This document shows, one piece after another, positions 46,601-55,101 of a DNA stretch of 64,000 bases. The notes beneath the pieces were generated by a model. It made no database searches and was not told the origin of the DNA. It saw only the letters and a list, made by a program, of their open reading frames with translations. How positions within the stretch are numbered: position 1 is the first letter of the stretch; every line of letters starts with the position of its first letter. Source of the DNA: Anthonomus grandis grandis (Eukaryota; Arthropoda; Insecta; Coleoptera; Curculionidae); NCBI RefSeq assembly GCF_022605725.1, contig NC_065564.1, positions 5,744,698-5,808,697 of the forward strand, written 5' to 3'. The translations under genes and the position numbers were made by a program.

Positions 46601-49600
46601 ATTTAGAGCGCTGTCAAACTTGTCATCTGTTATTGACAGATGACAGGGTGGCGGCCATTTGTAGGCGTAACCGTATGCACCCCATTGACGCGTTTCTAAA
46701 ATATCTGCTCTTGTACATTTTGCCTTATTCAATACGTGTCTTATAAAGTATTTAAGGCTTGTTCATTATCATTTTTGGCACCTTTTGTTCCGGCTTTTTT
46801 TGTAACTAATTTCTCTCTCTCTCTCACACTCTCACTTACTGGTGGTGGTAACTTAAGTATTTTTTAAGAGTCTAGTTTTGTTTAGGTTTTAATACGAACT
46901 AATTGTTAATTGTAAGTTTTGCGTTTGTTTGTTTGTTTGTTTGTACCACCAGCAAAACGTTTGCATGCTTTAAGATTAAGAATTTGTTAAGTTTTTCTTT
47001 AAAAAATAACTTTTAAATAAAAAGGCGCCGCCGACACTGGTCAGTTTTATTTTAACCTGAACCTAGCCTTTAACTCACCCCCGTAGGCACGCCTTTGAAA
47101 GCACCCTCGTTTTAATTAGATTTTTTTTTTCATTTAGGGAAAACGACGAGGAAATCGGATTCGGAGAGCTAGACGAAAAAGTGAGTAACCACCCCCTTGC
47201 GCCCCTAAAACCCCTTTAATTTCGCAATTTTTTTCAAAACTGATCCCCGTGAACGAACCCTTTGCCGTTGCCGAGCACGTTCCTCCCTCTATCCCTGTCC
47301 AAGAACCCCTCATCCAGAAAACCGTGCGTGAACTATGGGCGGAGGTAAAAATTCCCCCTTTTGCCCTCGCATGTTTGTCCTTGTTTGGCCCACTGTAATT
47401 TCTCGTTATTAGGTGGCAAACGCCGATGTCACCGAAGAAGAACGCGAGGAAACCGATAAGGTTTACGAGGTCTTTTTGAAACTGGCCGGCGAGGACAAGG
47501 AGGTGGACTGGAAGGAGCTCAAAGAAATCCTGGATTATTCCATGCAGGACGGTGAGTGACATTTTTGGTCGTAGCTTCAAAACTCTTTTGAGGAAAATTT
47601 TAATTTTTTTACCGGATAATCGTCAAGGCATTTGCTATCTGTTGTGAAAATTTCATCGGTCTAAGTCAAACAGTTCAGGAGTTATTAAAAGAAATGTGAA
47701 TAACTGACCGCGTATCATCATGTCAGCTGTCAGTGGTCGTTCATTGACAATTGACATCTTGAATGGCGACTTAGACAAGCCAATTAGGCGCCATCCTGTT
47801 ATATGGCCACAACTGTTTAAACGAGCAACTCAACCCCCCAATATCATATAATCCCAACTCGTAATAGTTCATGTGGAACACCTTGAAGCACGATCTGGAT
47901 TGTTATAATTACAATTCTTGATCATTCCATGCAGCACGGTGAGTCACATTTTTGGTCGTAGCTTCAAAACTCCTTTGAGGAAAATTTTAATTTTTTTACC
48001 GGATAATCGTCAAGGCATTTGTTATCTGTGGTGAAAATTTTATCGATCTAAGTCAAACGGTTATTAAGTTGATGGCCGTTTTAAGTGGCAACGCCATTCG
48101 TAGACGTACCGCCACACTCAAGGTGACTTACTAGCATAAACAAAAACTTCCTTAAGTAAACCTTATTTATTTACAAACATAACGGGCTTAAACGAGCAAC
48201 TCAACCCCCCCACTATCATCCAAGCCCACACTGTCCGGATTGACCCTGCAGAAAGGGCAGAAGCCCTTCTGCAACAGCTGCAATTCGTAATCGTCCACGT
48301 GGAAGGCCTTGAAGCACGATTCGCACATCGCCACACGAAGCTCCGGCAAAATATTCTTGAAAAATCGGAATCTTAAGGGCTCAGCCCACTTGGCCACCAG
48401 CACAGTCTCCATATCCAGAGCCAGCAGCTGCTCCTTATCCAACACGATCGGCTGAAACTGTTTCAGTTCATCGCGGTTGATCGTCTTGTAAACGAACGGA
48501 TCGGATTCCTCGAAGTTCTTCAGCTCCAAGTGGTCCTGCACTTGCTCCTCCTCACTTTCCGATGCCCCGGGGGTCTCGATCAGCCTCACGGCCTCCGCAT
48601 CACCGATTCCCTCCTCAACATAAAACTCGATCAACGGCAACACCTCGAAACTCACGAAAGAATAAACGAAAGGCTGCCCGCAGTTCACGCAGCAGTTTTG
48701 GCTGCTCGTAAGCGGGTTATAGGTGGAACATCTGTAGCACATGGGCAGCAGTTCTTCTGGATCGTTGAAGGGTCGCGCCCTGGACGCAATGGTGGCGATC
48801 TCCACTTGCTCCTCGAACTTCTTCGGCACCCTTAGGGAGGTGATTTTGTCGAAAGTCTGTTTGGCCAGCTTGTTAGCCCCCAGTTTCCTGGCTTGCTTAG
48901 CAAGGGTGAAATAGATGGCAAACAGTGAGATTCCGGGGGGTTTTCTCTTGCTGCACTTCACTTGCAGGAATCTGGAGATGTTGAAGAGGGCCTCCGGCAT
49001 GTAGGAGGTGAACGGCTCCTCCAGATACTTATGCACGGTATTGTAAGCATAGTAGATCTGCGCCAGATGTTCGTTTTCCTGGAACTTTTCCAAGCACCAC
49101 TGCTGCTTATTGTCTGACTGCTTGGCCAAGTCCAGGTACTGCCTGGAAATGATCCAGTGGTAAAAGCTCGCGTCGTCGAACCTGGTTTCCGCCACAGCGT
49201 TGCTGGTTAGTTGCTGGAACACTTTGAAGGCCTCCTCACTCTTTCCCGCTTTATGAAAGGCTTTCTGCGCCAGTACGAACTTGTCGTTTTCAGCGAGCCA
49301 TTGCGCATACGGCACGTAAACTATGGAGTTCAACTGGGGCTGGTTCTCCACAATGGCGAACGCTTGCGCCCACTCGTTCGCCTCCACGTGGAGCTGGAGA
49401 ACCGCCGCGCTGTCTCCCAGTCTGCGGAATATCTCCGCTGCGCTGGCGGACTGACCGAGACGCTTCAGATGCTGCGCAATGGAGCTCAGCGAGGCCTTAT
49501 CCGACTTATCGAGACGCCTACTGAGATCCACCAGCTGCTCGGCCCACCCCTGCTCCGCATAGATCTCAATGGCAGTCTTAATATCCCCGATCGAAATGTA

Positions 49601-52600
49601 CATGTCTGCGGCAGCTTTATGTTCGTTGATGTTCCTGGCCCAGTCGGCCTTTTGCTTTATAAGATCACTATTATCCTTGGCCCCGAGAAACTCTTGGGCC
49701 TCATCGAACATCCTGAGGTCAGTATACATCGTCAAGGCCTTACCGCTGTGGCCAGATTTCTGATAATACCTCGCGGCCTCTTTTAGTTTCCCTTTCATAG
49801 CCAGAATGTCCCCCATGATGACGTCCCTGTTAAAATCTCCCTTCTGATACTGTTCCAGAATTTTCTGGATCAGCTCCAGGTAAGTGATGTCTTGCAGTTT
49901 TATGAAGGCCAGTCTGGCCACGTCGAAGTCGAAGTGCTCCAGAGCGGAGTGCGCCAGTTCCTCCCAGTCTCCGTCAGGGACTCCCAGGCAAGCGATCCTG
50001 TAGGCTTCCTGGAACATGTTCTTCTCTATAAATTGGTACATGGGGATGCTGAGGGGCATGTCCAAAGTGGTCATGGTGAATCCGTTGAGGCAGAACACCT
50101 TGGAGCCGGACATGCCCACGACAAAGCCTGGGAGCTGTTGCACGTGCGGTGGAAAATCGGAGACTTTAATGGAGAGGGTGTTGGAGCCGCTGAAGCCCAA
50201 CATGTCTTCGTAGATTGTGTTAAAAGCGACGCTGTTGGCGTCGTGCTCTTGGTAAAGGAGTTCACATGGTTTGAAGAGGTGCAGCTTAAAGACTTGGAGC
50301 AAGCCAGTTTCGTCCACCACAGCCAGTTTCTGCTTCATCTGGCTGATGTCCAGGCACCTGACTCCTTCGTTTACAGTGACTTTCAAGAGGGGATGGATGT
50401 TGTCCAGACGTACCTCCCATACTTGTCCACTCTTTAGCCCTAAGAGCATGCCTTCCCTGCCAGGGGGACCCCCGATGTTCTTAATGTATCTTATGGGACT
50501 ATCGAAGTCCCAAGTTTTCTCTTTTTCCCCCGAGAAGAACATGCTCTGAAGGGTCTTTTCTTGGCAAACAATGAGGTGGTTGGAGCAGATCACTAGGAGG
50601 CTGCAGTCCAGCTTCTGAGCGATCTTCTCTTTCGCTCGATAGTGCATATCGTTGGCGTCTTTGGAGTAGAGCTCGTAAATGACCACTCGTTCCGGAAGTT
50701 GAACCTGTTAAGAAAAGTTTGTTTCGTTACTGCGTAGGCGGACTATTGGTAACTTACAGCCAGCCTGTCAGTGAATATAGCGATTTTCTTAATAAGATCT
50801 CTGCACTTGATCCGGACTTTTTGCTCAGTGATCAAATGCTGGATGATGATGTCAGTCATGTTCTCCCGGTAGGCGTAGCGCTCCTTGTACAGTCCATGGA
50901 CCATATTGAAGACAACTTGGTAGTAAGCGATGGTGCCGTCCTCACAACCGATAGCCTAAAAGCCACTGCTTATAAACCCTGCGCTTCATCACCAAATCGG
51001 GAACTTACGACGTAATTTCCGGTGGGATCAGCTTCGCAGCACCACACCCAAGACTGCTGCTGCTCCCCGATCATCCCCAACTTGATTCCCTCCCTAGTGT
51101 ACAGCTTGCAGCACTTATTTAAACCCCCCATCAAAATATAATCCCCCTTAGGGAAGTAGCGCACCCTCAAAGCGTTATACCCCAACCCCCGCTCCTTCCC
51201 CACCAGCTTCCCACCCAAAGTATAAAATGATAGGGTCTTATTCCAGTCGGTGACACATAAAGTATCCCCAGGGTCATCTTTCCAGGTGCTCCAGCATATG
51301 GCCCATATGGCCCCGGGGCGCTCTATCTTCGTCTTTTCCTCCCCCGACTTATTCCGAATGGACACAGTTCCGTTGTTCAAGGCCAAAGCCAGGTACTGCC
51401 CGTCATTGGTCCAGGAGCACGCGTTGATCCGCACTCCCGTCTTGTGCTTCTGCACCGCCTTCTGTTCTGCGCTCCAGAACGCGAAGTCGCTCAACGCGCA
51501 GCTCGCCAACTGATGGCTGAGCGGGTTGAACGCGACGCATTGCACCGAATCGTTATGGCTGTACTTCAGCAAACCCTCCAACTTATTCGACCAAATTATG
51601 ACGGTTTTGTCGGCACTTCCGGTGGCGAATTTCTCGCCGTTCCTGCCGTACGACACGGTGTGGACTTTGTCCTTGTGGCCCTTGAGCAGCTGGATCAGGG
51701 AGCCGTCGGAGGAGTCGTAGACGAGCACGTGGTGACCGCTGGCGACGATCAGCTGGGCGCCGTCCGGGCTGAAGGTGAGGTCGTAGATGCTGGAAGTTGT
51801 GGAGGTTATTGAGCGCGCTGATTCGAGGAGTCGAACGAGGGGTCGTTTTTGGAAATCGGATTGGTGGTTGAGGAGTTATCGGTTGTATAGTGTTGATAAG
51901 TAAATCTGTCATAATTGTCAAAGTTGAGCTTGATTCGTTTATGGATTTCCTTTGTCATGCCAATGCTCTTTTGACAAACGTCAAAACTGGCTTGTTTCTC
52001 TCTCTAACTAATATCTTGGAGCGAATTAAAAAGTTGGCTGACATGAAGACATTATTAATTTATATGATGCCGATTTGGAATCCTAATGGTCTAGTCTATC
52101 ACTGTTATTCATATTTTTTGAAAACGAATTGATAAAATAAAAAAATAAAATTAGAGCTATGTAGAGAATAAAATTACCTTTAATTCAAGGTATCCTATTA
52201 TGACATGGGGGCTCTGGGGAGGTGAGGGGATGACGTCAGAGAAACGCAATTTCTGTCAATAATGTAATTCTTCTTTTGTTCACATTGAGCAAAGTATAAT
52301 TCGAAAATCGTTTTTTAATCTAGACTGAGCTAGAGAGTTGGCTGACATGAGGAGATAATTAATTTATAAGATGCTGATCCAAGAACGAAAAATCAATAAA
52401 TAAATTATAGGAAAAGCTGAGGTATACTGAACTTGAAAGTTGACTGAGGTGAGGGAATTGCTTGAAAATATTACGAATGTGTTAACAGGTCGGACGGAGA
52501 ACTGACCGGTTACTGATTCTGCGTATGTATCAGGAGATTTCATTGATTAATTAATTTTTACTTCACGTCAACTTAACAAAATATTTACTGTATTATAGTG

Positions 52601-53922
52601 GCAATTGACTATTCGTTATTCCAAATTAGATATGTCCCAAGATTCAAGCATGTGACCCATTAAAGTTCTTGAAATTTCACAAAGAAACCAAAAATGCAAT
52701 AAATCAAGGTGTCGCCCATTAAAAATAACGAAGTTCTATCAAACACAAGACGTCAAACCCTGACAGTTCTGACAAAACATGGGTCCTACCTTTGCCCGTT
52801 CTTCTCGCTGTCCTGCACCTTGTCCACCCACTTGGGCACGGTCCTCATCTCAATAAAACCACCAAAACAAAACCAAAAAATCACCAAAAAACACTGAAAT
52901 TCATCACGTTGCTCTTCGACCTTCCTACGTCCGCCATTGTTCTCTTGTGTTATTATACACGGTCGCGAGCCGTTACCAAGACGACCAACAACTAACTGGT
53001 CAACCGGCCTACCACGATTACCATAAAAGATGGGATGGTATTCGTCAACGACATCAGTTCTTAGGGAGGCTATTCATGAGCATTTTGATTTTTTCAAGAA
53101 CTGAAAGCGGCCAGTGGGGTTTACTACAAGAAGGAGGAGGGTGTGTTGAGTGCCACCCCTCACCAGGAGGAGGAGGAGGGCTTCTTCAGCCAACTCTTGG
53201 GGCTGATTTGCGGCCATTTTTGCAAAGACTCGCCCCTCTCCGAGTTGGTGGTGAAACCCAACGCGAGCGCCCCCTTGTTGCACTCGTTCCATGGTAATTT
53301 GTTGCTTGGAGTATCCGCATCCGCATGCGCATGTCTGACTAACCCTGCATGACCCCACTATTCACCCTCACCACCAATCCAAGTTAATCAAACTGTTTTA
53401 ATACTTATTTCAGACTTAACCAAATCGGGCTTCTCAAAAGACATCTGCAGAGGGATGATTGCCATGATGGACCTGGATAGGTCTGGGAAGCTCGGATACG
53501 AGGAGTTCAAGAATCTCTGGACCACACTGAGGAACTGGAAGGTAGTATTCACTCCCCACAAGGGCCTAAGCTAAATTGTTCTTTTTTAGAATGTCTGGAT
53601 AATGTATGACCAGGACAAGTCTGGCAGCTTCAACGGGTTCGAGTTGAGAGAAGCCCTGCACTCAGCTGGATACCGTTTGAACCACAAGGTCCTCAGTGCG
53701 CTGATGCATCGCTATGGGAACAAGGCCGGAGAGATCCAGTTCGATGACTTCATGATGTGCGCCATCAAAGTGAAAACCATGATGGGTAAGAGCGACGTTT
53801 TCCGAAGGTTTTAGGTGCTAATTGTTACTTTTCCAGACATTTTCCGGGCCAAGGACCAGACTGGAAAGGACTCGGCCACGTTCACTCTGGAAGAGTGGCT
53901 CGAGATGACGCTCTATACGTGA
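28413..53922 (+). CDS. CalpA: Calpain A-type calcium-dependent cysteine protease
   Basis: Cytosolic calcium-activated protease. Core exons: 43389-43565, 43620-43807, 43861-43995, 44047-44397, 44450-44703, 45213-45376, 45433-45650, 47138-47180, 47276-47344, 47413-47551, 53099-53293, 53414-53541, 53590-53785 and 53837-53922; all phases close. Catalytic Cys in GDCW (43695), His in GHAYS (44267), Asn in RNPWG (44351). Then the C2-like domain and five EF-hands; EF2 (DLDRSGKLGYEE) and EF3 (DQDKSGSFNGFE) look calcium-competent. The exon at 53099 adds 65 residues with hydrophobic GFFSQLLGLICGHFC between EF1 and EF2, as in Drosophila CalpA. With the N-terminal exon 35006-35329 the product is 888 residues. 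Other candidate N-terminal exons: 28413-28664, 28782-28805 and 30827-31471. The exon at 47276 has the weakest acceptor. IFT122 lies antisense in intron 47552-53098. Confidence 0.9.
28782..28805 (+). CDS. Possible 24-bp cassette micro-exon (NMSGSYVW)
   Basis: A good acceptor (gctgaacag) and donor (TGG|GTAAGT) bracket exactly 24 bases, phase 0 on both sides, encoding eight residues. Like its neighbours it ends in Trp followed by GTAAG. It could be optional between the 28413 exon and the later exons. Sequence alone cannot show use. Confidence 0.3.
28970..30040 (+). CDS. Cysteine-rich, Lys/Pro- and Gly-rich protein gene nested in the calpain locus
   Basis: Unrecognised single-exon gene of 356 residues. 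The first 70 residues hold 14 Cys in short motifs (MSCRPCYP, CCPCPPCRPC); the last 145 hold 21 Cys with basic runs (RRCKCKSHNK, RCCRCGKKKR). Between them lie a Lys/Pro stretch (residues ~85-145) and a poly-Gly/Glu stretch (~145-200) encoded by GGT/GGA/GAA repeats. A TGA lies in frame 9 bases before the ATG, so the start is well defined if the frame is used. AATAAA at 30069-30074 follows the TAA. Overall make-up recalls insect sperm Cys-rich proteins, but no family is recognised and testis expression is only a guess. It sits between candidate calpain exons on the same strand. Confidence 0.6.
   Translation: MSCRPCYPLSNCSLRPSSRQTTYSPSCSRPSSCGSCVRPCLPSAFYICPPYYYQCCPCPPCRPCTPPCPPVRREKISDFAGGGASGLDDGGKDKKLIKPKKPQGKKPPSKKEGPTRKPSKKEPTPGQGGPKKPGKPSKGNEGGGGGGGGGEEEGGGEGGGDGGSGDNGKEKPPQDQRGGGGGGAVESPSGPDKPNEMKRPSLTKKEVGVCTPKLPPCPCTNPYCPSKRREPPPPTRPYHYVTNQRRCKCKSHNKALQVDLGKCACKKHQKKESGVVRCCRCGKKKRTGELNCGSSCTKNPLSKNCPCPKTTCAKPREPIVSVKTKDNQMFCYHLSDFEPRRCACQPGPRSPKKCAC
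30809..31513 (+). CDS. Unrecognised Lys/Pro-rich coding block; candidate calpain cassette exon
   Basis: Open frame from ATG 30809 to a stop at 31513. Two readings: an independent 234-residue protein, or an exon from the acceptor ccacag at 30826 (30827-31471, 215 codons, phase 0 at both ends) whose donor is TGG|GTAAGA. The peptide begins SSCHALGYSKRCFAKRKL, has a proline run (KQPPPPPPEKKKPPP), basic stretches and seven scattered Cys, and ends LNFGKWKAYW. Composition resembles the neighbouring Cys-rich gene. The symmetric phase and the Trp-GTAAG end shared with the 28413 and 28782 exons favour alternative use within the calpain transcript. The rest of 30041-30808 shows nothing firm. Confidence 0.45.
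   Translation: MWDAPQSSCHALGYSKRCFAKRKLDLNSIEYQSYIHRDVLGYLDKCSMPSKAPRPKKDAPKQPPPPPPEKKKPPPKSETKYQPVYMRFEKPQEEGKKLFGSKPGSSKRDGCERCALRGKRESTTSAGGLYHMVPEKCPMKYSELRRQVVKKPAAQPPESRKSSKAREEVPTEKPKRHPVLILRKKCYKKGEIVGATPSEALYSASLPSYGRLNFGKWKAYWVRGLTVLVLFFVR
31519..34800. repeat. Direct repeat pair flanking the 195-bp satellite (31519-31690 and 34530-34800)
   Basis: Both sides begin gttttaattggtcgccatct and share a gacgtcatatttgtcat stretch, agatggcactca and ctctcgccttgacccaatta-like words, with insertions between. The satellite therefore lies inside, or between two copies of, an older repeat of at least 170 bp. From 33990 to 34520 I see no gene. Confidence 0.6.
31840..33975. repeat. 195-bp satellite with a 179-bp variant, eleven copies
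   Basis: The landmark cttgagcgcacacca recurs at about 31902, 32097, 32292, 32487, 32666, 32861, 33040, 33235, 33430, 33625 and 33804. Spacing is 195 or 179 bp; the short variant lacks about 16 bp between ttttacg and cccgaacaaacctgg. A decayed twelfth unit ends near 33975. Words such as catatctcaaaaactggtca are highly conserved among copies. It lies in a calpain intron. Confidence 0.95.
35006..35329 (+). CDS. Candidate calpain first coding exon (MAVEVDDGG form)
   Basis: The ATG at 35006 opens 108 codons to a donor AAG|GTACG, ending in phase 0 exactly as the first protease exon (43389) requires. The peptide runs MAVEVDDGGASVREEMF... to ...GAIASKIFK and would join to YGEKGSGFKAKGQPQ, the usual start of insect calpain cores. 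The frame is open upstream to about 34964, where cag|GAG could serve as an acceptor, so it might also be internal. This is my preferred N-terminus for the 888-residue product. Confidence 0.6.
35625..36665. mobile_element. G-run fold-back element, copy 1
   Basis: Starts near attgcatttaccgttaaatt and ends in a (TA)n run. It contains one C-rich arm (35830-35845, aaccccccacccaccccacg) and two G-rich blocks in opposite orientation (36078-36099 and 36286-36307), each with four G-runs of 4, 3, 7 and 3 G. Stretches around the C and G blocks are complementary, so the element can fold back. No coding capacity. Homologous to 38548-40215 and 62817-63244. Confidence 0.75.
36666..38541. mobile_element. Tc1/mariner-type transposon with ~280-bp terminal inverted repeats
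   Basis: Left end cagtgcatctcaaaagctat at 36666 and right end at 38541 are inverted copies; similarity continues inward for about 280 bp (36666-36943 against 38250-38541). Ends lie in TA-rich DNA, as expected for TA target use. A minus-strand transposase pseudogene fills the middle. The insertion point is the (TA)n end of fold-back copy 1. Confidence 0.9.
36975..38054 (-). pseudogene. Mariner-like transposase, disabled
   Basis: About 360 codons from ATG 38054 (MVKLTEREKIEILCMIGFGD) to a stop at 36975. An N-terminal helix-turn-helix region is followed by the DDE/D domain: first Asp in IIFSDEATF, second in QDGAPPHYAA, third in LTPMDFF, with 41 residues between the second and third by hand count, the spacing reported for rosa-type (DD41D) elements. 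Lesions: a frameshift near 37,780, a stop near 37,302 just before the QDGAPPH box, and a frameshift near 37,160 after MDFF. It cannot make an active enzyme. Confidence 0.85.
38548..40215. mobile_element. G-run fold-back element, copy 2 (expanded)
   Basis: Collinear with copy 1 from attgcatttaccgtgaaatt to the (TA)n end. It has one C-rich arm (38741-38756) and five G-rich blocks at 38991, 39199, 39407, 39616 and 39824, spaced 208-209 bp. The extra length over copy 1 is due to internal tandem expansion of the 208-bp unit. One block (39407) carries a single G-to-C change. Confidence 0.8.
40216..42416. mobile_element. Second Tc1/mariner-type transposon with ~115-bp TIRs
   Basis: Left end cagggtgtcccactagtgcg at 40216 and right end at 42416 match as inverted repeats for about 115 bp (40216-40331 against 42302-42416), with few mismatches. 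Flanked by TA-rich DNA. It carries a plus-strand transposase pseudogene. Its TIR sequence is unrelated to that of the first element. Confidence 0.9.
40842..41786 (+). pseudogene. Mariner-like transposase with first catalytic Asp deleted
   Basis: The frame reads from about 40842 through a stop near 41412 to 41786. N-terminal region: CLLASRVYAQRYPDAERHPN and STVNRITRKHKFHPYHV. The piece that should contain the first catalytic Asp is absent: LQLQQEFV runs directly into NRHNCHYYNDVNPRH, an in-frame loss of roughly 15-20 codons compared with the sister element. The second Asp (LQLDGAPSHF) and third (FTKLDFFFWG) remain, 37 residues apart by hand count. A TAA after HFLQN interrupts the middle. Confidence 0.8.
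42424..43041. mobile_element. MITE with a third mariner-like remnant inserted in it
   Basis: Outer arms 42424-42459 (tgtcacttgcgcgtttt...) and 43006-43041 (...gtgtaagtgaca) are inverted copies. Directly inside are a second pair of inverted ends, 42461-42496 and about 42968-43003 (aagtagaaactatggtgtca and its complement), belonging to a different element. The inner one holds a transposase tail at 42546-42822. This is a nested insertion immediately beside the second transposon. Confidence 0.65.
42546..42822 (+). pseudogene. C-terminal fragment of a mariner-like transposase
   Basis: Translation gives RWTGRGGPIEWPARSPDIT, then LDFFL, an in-frame TGA where Trp is expected, then VYVNRPNSVDDLKQRIR and a C-terminus ending in EIEHQLQ. 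The domain with the first two catalytic Asp residues is gone. It is more like the first (DD41D-type) transposase (NRPNNLDDLKERIRR) than the second. Confidence 0.75.
44796..44962 (+). mobile_element. LINE reverse-transcriptase fragment in a calpain intron
   Basis: With one frameshift the plus strand reads RKSTELNFLLL then VGFLLDALEKGYQVDTIYTD and FSKAFDKVPHNILLHKL, a classic jockey/CR1 RT segment. It lies in intron 44704-45212 in the same orientation as the gene and covers only about 55 codons. Confidence 0.8.
45433..46071 (+). CDS. Calpain alternative terminal exon: Gly/Tyr/Pro-rich tail replacing the EF-hands
   Basis: After the C2-like domain this exon has an internal donor at 45650 (ATGGA|GTACGC) that, spliced to 47138, restores IMEENDEEIGFGELDEK and the EF-hand part. 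If the donor is skipped the frame stays open for another 140 codons to TAG 46069-46071. That tail is acidic (DDDQEEDEAPG) and then built of GYPGYP, SYPSYPQPSYPG and YSHPQPG repeats, ending ISNFFSKLFK. Such a product (743 residues with the 35006 start) would lack EF-hands. The coding quality of the tail argues that it is translated. Confidence 0.65.
   Translation, partial: LPYPDRVPKPLDVQFFKYNASVARSPSFINLREVSCRFKLPPGTYCMVPSTFDPNEEGEFLLRVFSEKPNIMEYASDDTAHSRASREVDDDQEEDEAPGYRPPPPPEEDHAPPSAPYSPSYPSYPQPSYPGYPGAGGYSPQPQGYPGMPQPSPGGYPQPGGYPGYPGYSHPQPGYSHPQYPGYPGYQPQPQPPPRNRDRGDPISNFFSKLFK
46179..46413. mobile_element. MITE of about 235 bp
   Basis: Inverted ends tatggaaaacggaacgtag (46181-46199) and ctacgttccgttttccata (46393-46411). 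A second, inner palindrome is centred near 46248 (aaatggaacac ... gtgttccattt). No coding. Apart from this and a run of gttt repeats (46925-46942), the stretch 46072-47137 shows nothing named. Confidence 0.65.
47520..48320. repeat. Tandem duplication across the calpain exon / IFT122 3' end boundary
   Basis: The end of calpain exon 47413-47551 with its donor and about 100 bp of intron recurs at 47924-48060 (390 bp on; shared ggtgagtsacatttttggtc and cgtagcttcaaaactc). The C-terminal end of IFT122 (48190-48320) recurs, shortened and decayed, at 47815-47900 (aacgagcaactcaaccccc, then ccttgaagcacgat). The order calpain - IFT122 copy - calpain copy - IFT122 is what a tandem duplication of one 370-390-bp segment produces. 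Confidence 0.75.
48188..52848 (-). CDS. IFT122: Intraflagellar transport protein 122 (IFT-A core subunit)
   Basis: Subunit of the IFT-A complex for retrograde transport and membrane-protein entry in cilia; in insects needed in ciliated sensory neurons. Exons: 52790-52848, 51009-51789, 50758-50955 and 48188-50704; 1184 residues, as in vertebrates. N-terminal WD40 repeats (LLKGHKDKVHTVSYG, KFATGSADKTVIIWS), then a second propeller, TPR-like helical repeats (KADWARNINEHKAAADMYIS) and two C-terminal zinc-binding CxxC clusters (CYRCSTYN...CCVNC; CESCFKAF...CPFC). Exon 1 encodes only MRTVPKWVDKVQDSEKNGQ. Poly(A) signal on the minus strand at 48166-48171. The whole gene lies inside a calpain intron on the opposite strand. 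Confidence 0.95.
51790..52789 (-). other. IFT122 intron 1 with a small diverged direct repeat
   Basis: No gene. A ~55-bp stretch around 52017-52075 (aagttggctgacatgaagac ... aatttatatgatgc) returns at about 52325-52380 (gagttggctgacatgaggag ... aatttataagatgc), roughly 310 bp apart, and a shorter echo appears near 52437. Confidence 0.5.
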
Positions 53923-55101
53923 TTTATTTATTTATTAATCGGTATTTTATGTATTTTATTCTTGCTGTAAGTGTCTTGCACGAAATCTCTCGCCTATGTG
54001 ATTTACTCTTTAATATATTTTAATATATCGATAGGGGGAGTTTTATTTCCTTCTTCTGCTTCTGACTTGTCATTAGTTCTGTAAAACACCCTCTTCATTC
54101 GTCATCCAAATATCGCCTAACACGACTGCAGGTTTCTACCCCAACTTCCTTGCTAAAACCACCATTTTGTCACTCACTCTAACGAGCGCCATCTCTCTTT
54201 CACTTGTGAAACCATTAGGGCCGTTGACGAGGTTGACTGCAACTGCTTGTGCAGGCAAACCAGAGATGGCGCCCTCACTGAGAATCGGCTAACGATCTGA
54301 CTTTACGACTTGACCAAGTCAGATGGAGGGTCGAAAAAAAGCGAAGGGTGAGAATAGGGTGCACACACGTGTAGTTGTTTAGCGCCTCTCTTATCATTAT
54401 GGTTTTTGACCTCTGTCTCTCTCTCTTTCTACCTTCAGAGGGTGGCGAAAATTAAAGAATAAATAAGGGCGCACTTTTACCAAATGGGGTCGCGTGCGGA
54501 AACGTTCGCCACGCATCAATTTACATTAAGACTAAAAGGTTTTTGGTAATGAATTGCCGAGGTGAAAAACCGATGGGAAATGTAAACGGACTGATGTTTT
54601 TTCGGGGTTTTGGACAATGAAGAGTCATTTATTTGTGGTGAATTTGGCACCAGAATCTTCATTAATTTTAACCAAATAAGCATGTCAGTGATTCGACGTA
54701 CCGGGACGGACGTAGATAAAGCCAAATCAAACATTTGTAACTGTGTAAAAACGGATATACGGTACCGGTCCTTAATGGTAAATCAATATTTGTCAGCGCT
54801 TTACTTTTTTTTTCGTCTAAATTACGGGAAACGGATTAGCAGATAAGACGGCTTTTCTTTGTTTGACCGACCCCCAATGATCCGTTAGTTCCTGAAACGA
54901 CCAAGTATAGAGTGACCAAAATAACGAGAATTTTCTCTTTAATGGCTCTTCTTAGTAATGCCGCATTATCTTTATCACCATCTTCAATTTCAGAGAAGGG
55001 AACAAGAAGATCCTCATAGCGCACTAAACACTTTGGACTAAATACACTAAACACACATCATCCAAATAAAACAAAAACCGTCAACTTTTAACCCTCATTA
55101 T
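53923..55101. other. Intergenic interval between calpain and the Cep57-like gene
   Basis: Both flanking genes end here (convergent). Nothing firm is seen except a CT run (54415-54430). A minus-strand open stretch at 54836-55054 (SPKCLVRYEDLLVPFSEIED within it) has protein-like composition and lies 47 bp past the Cep57-like stop, but has no ATG at its start and no identified family. Confidence 0.4.
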
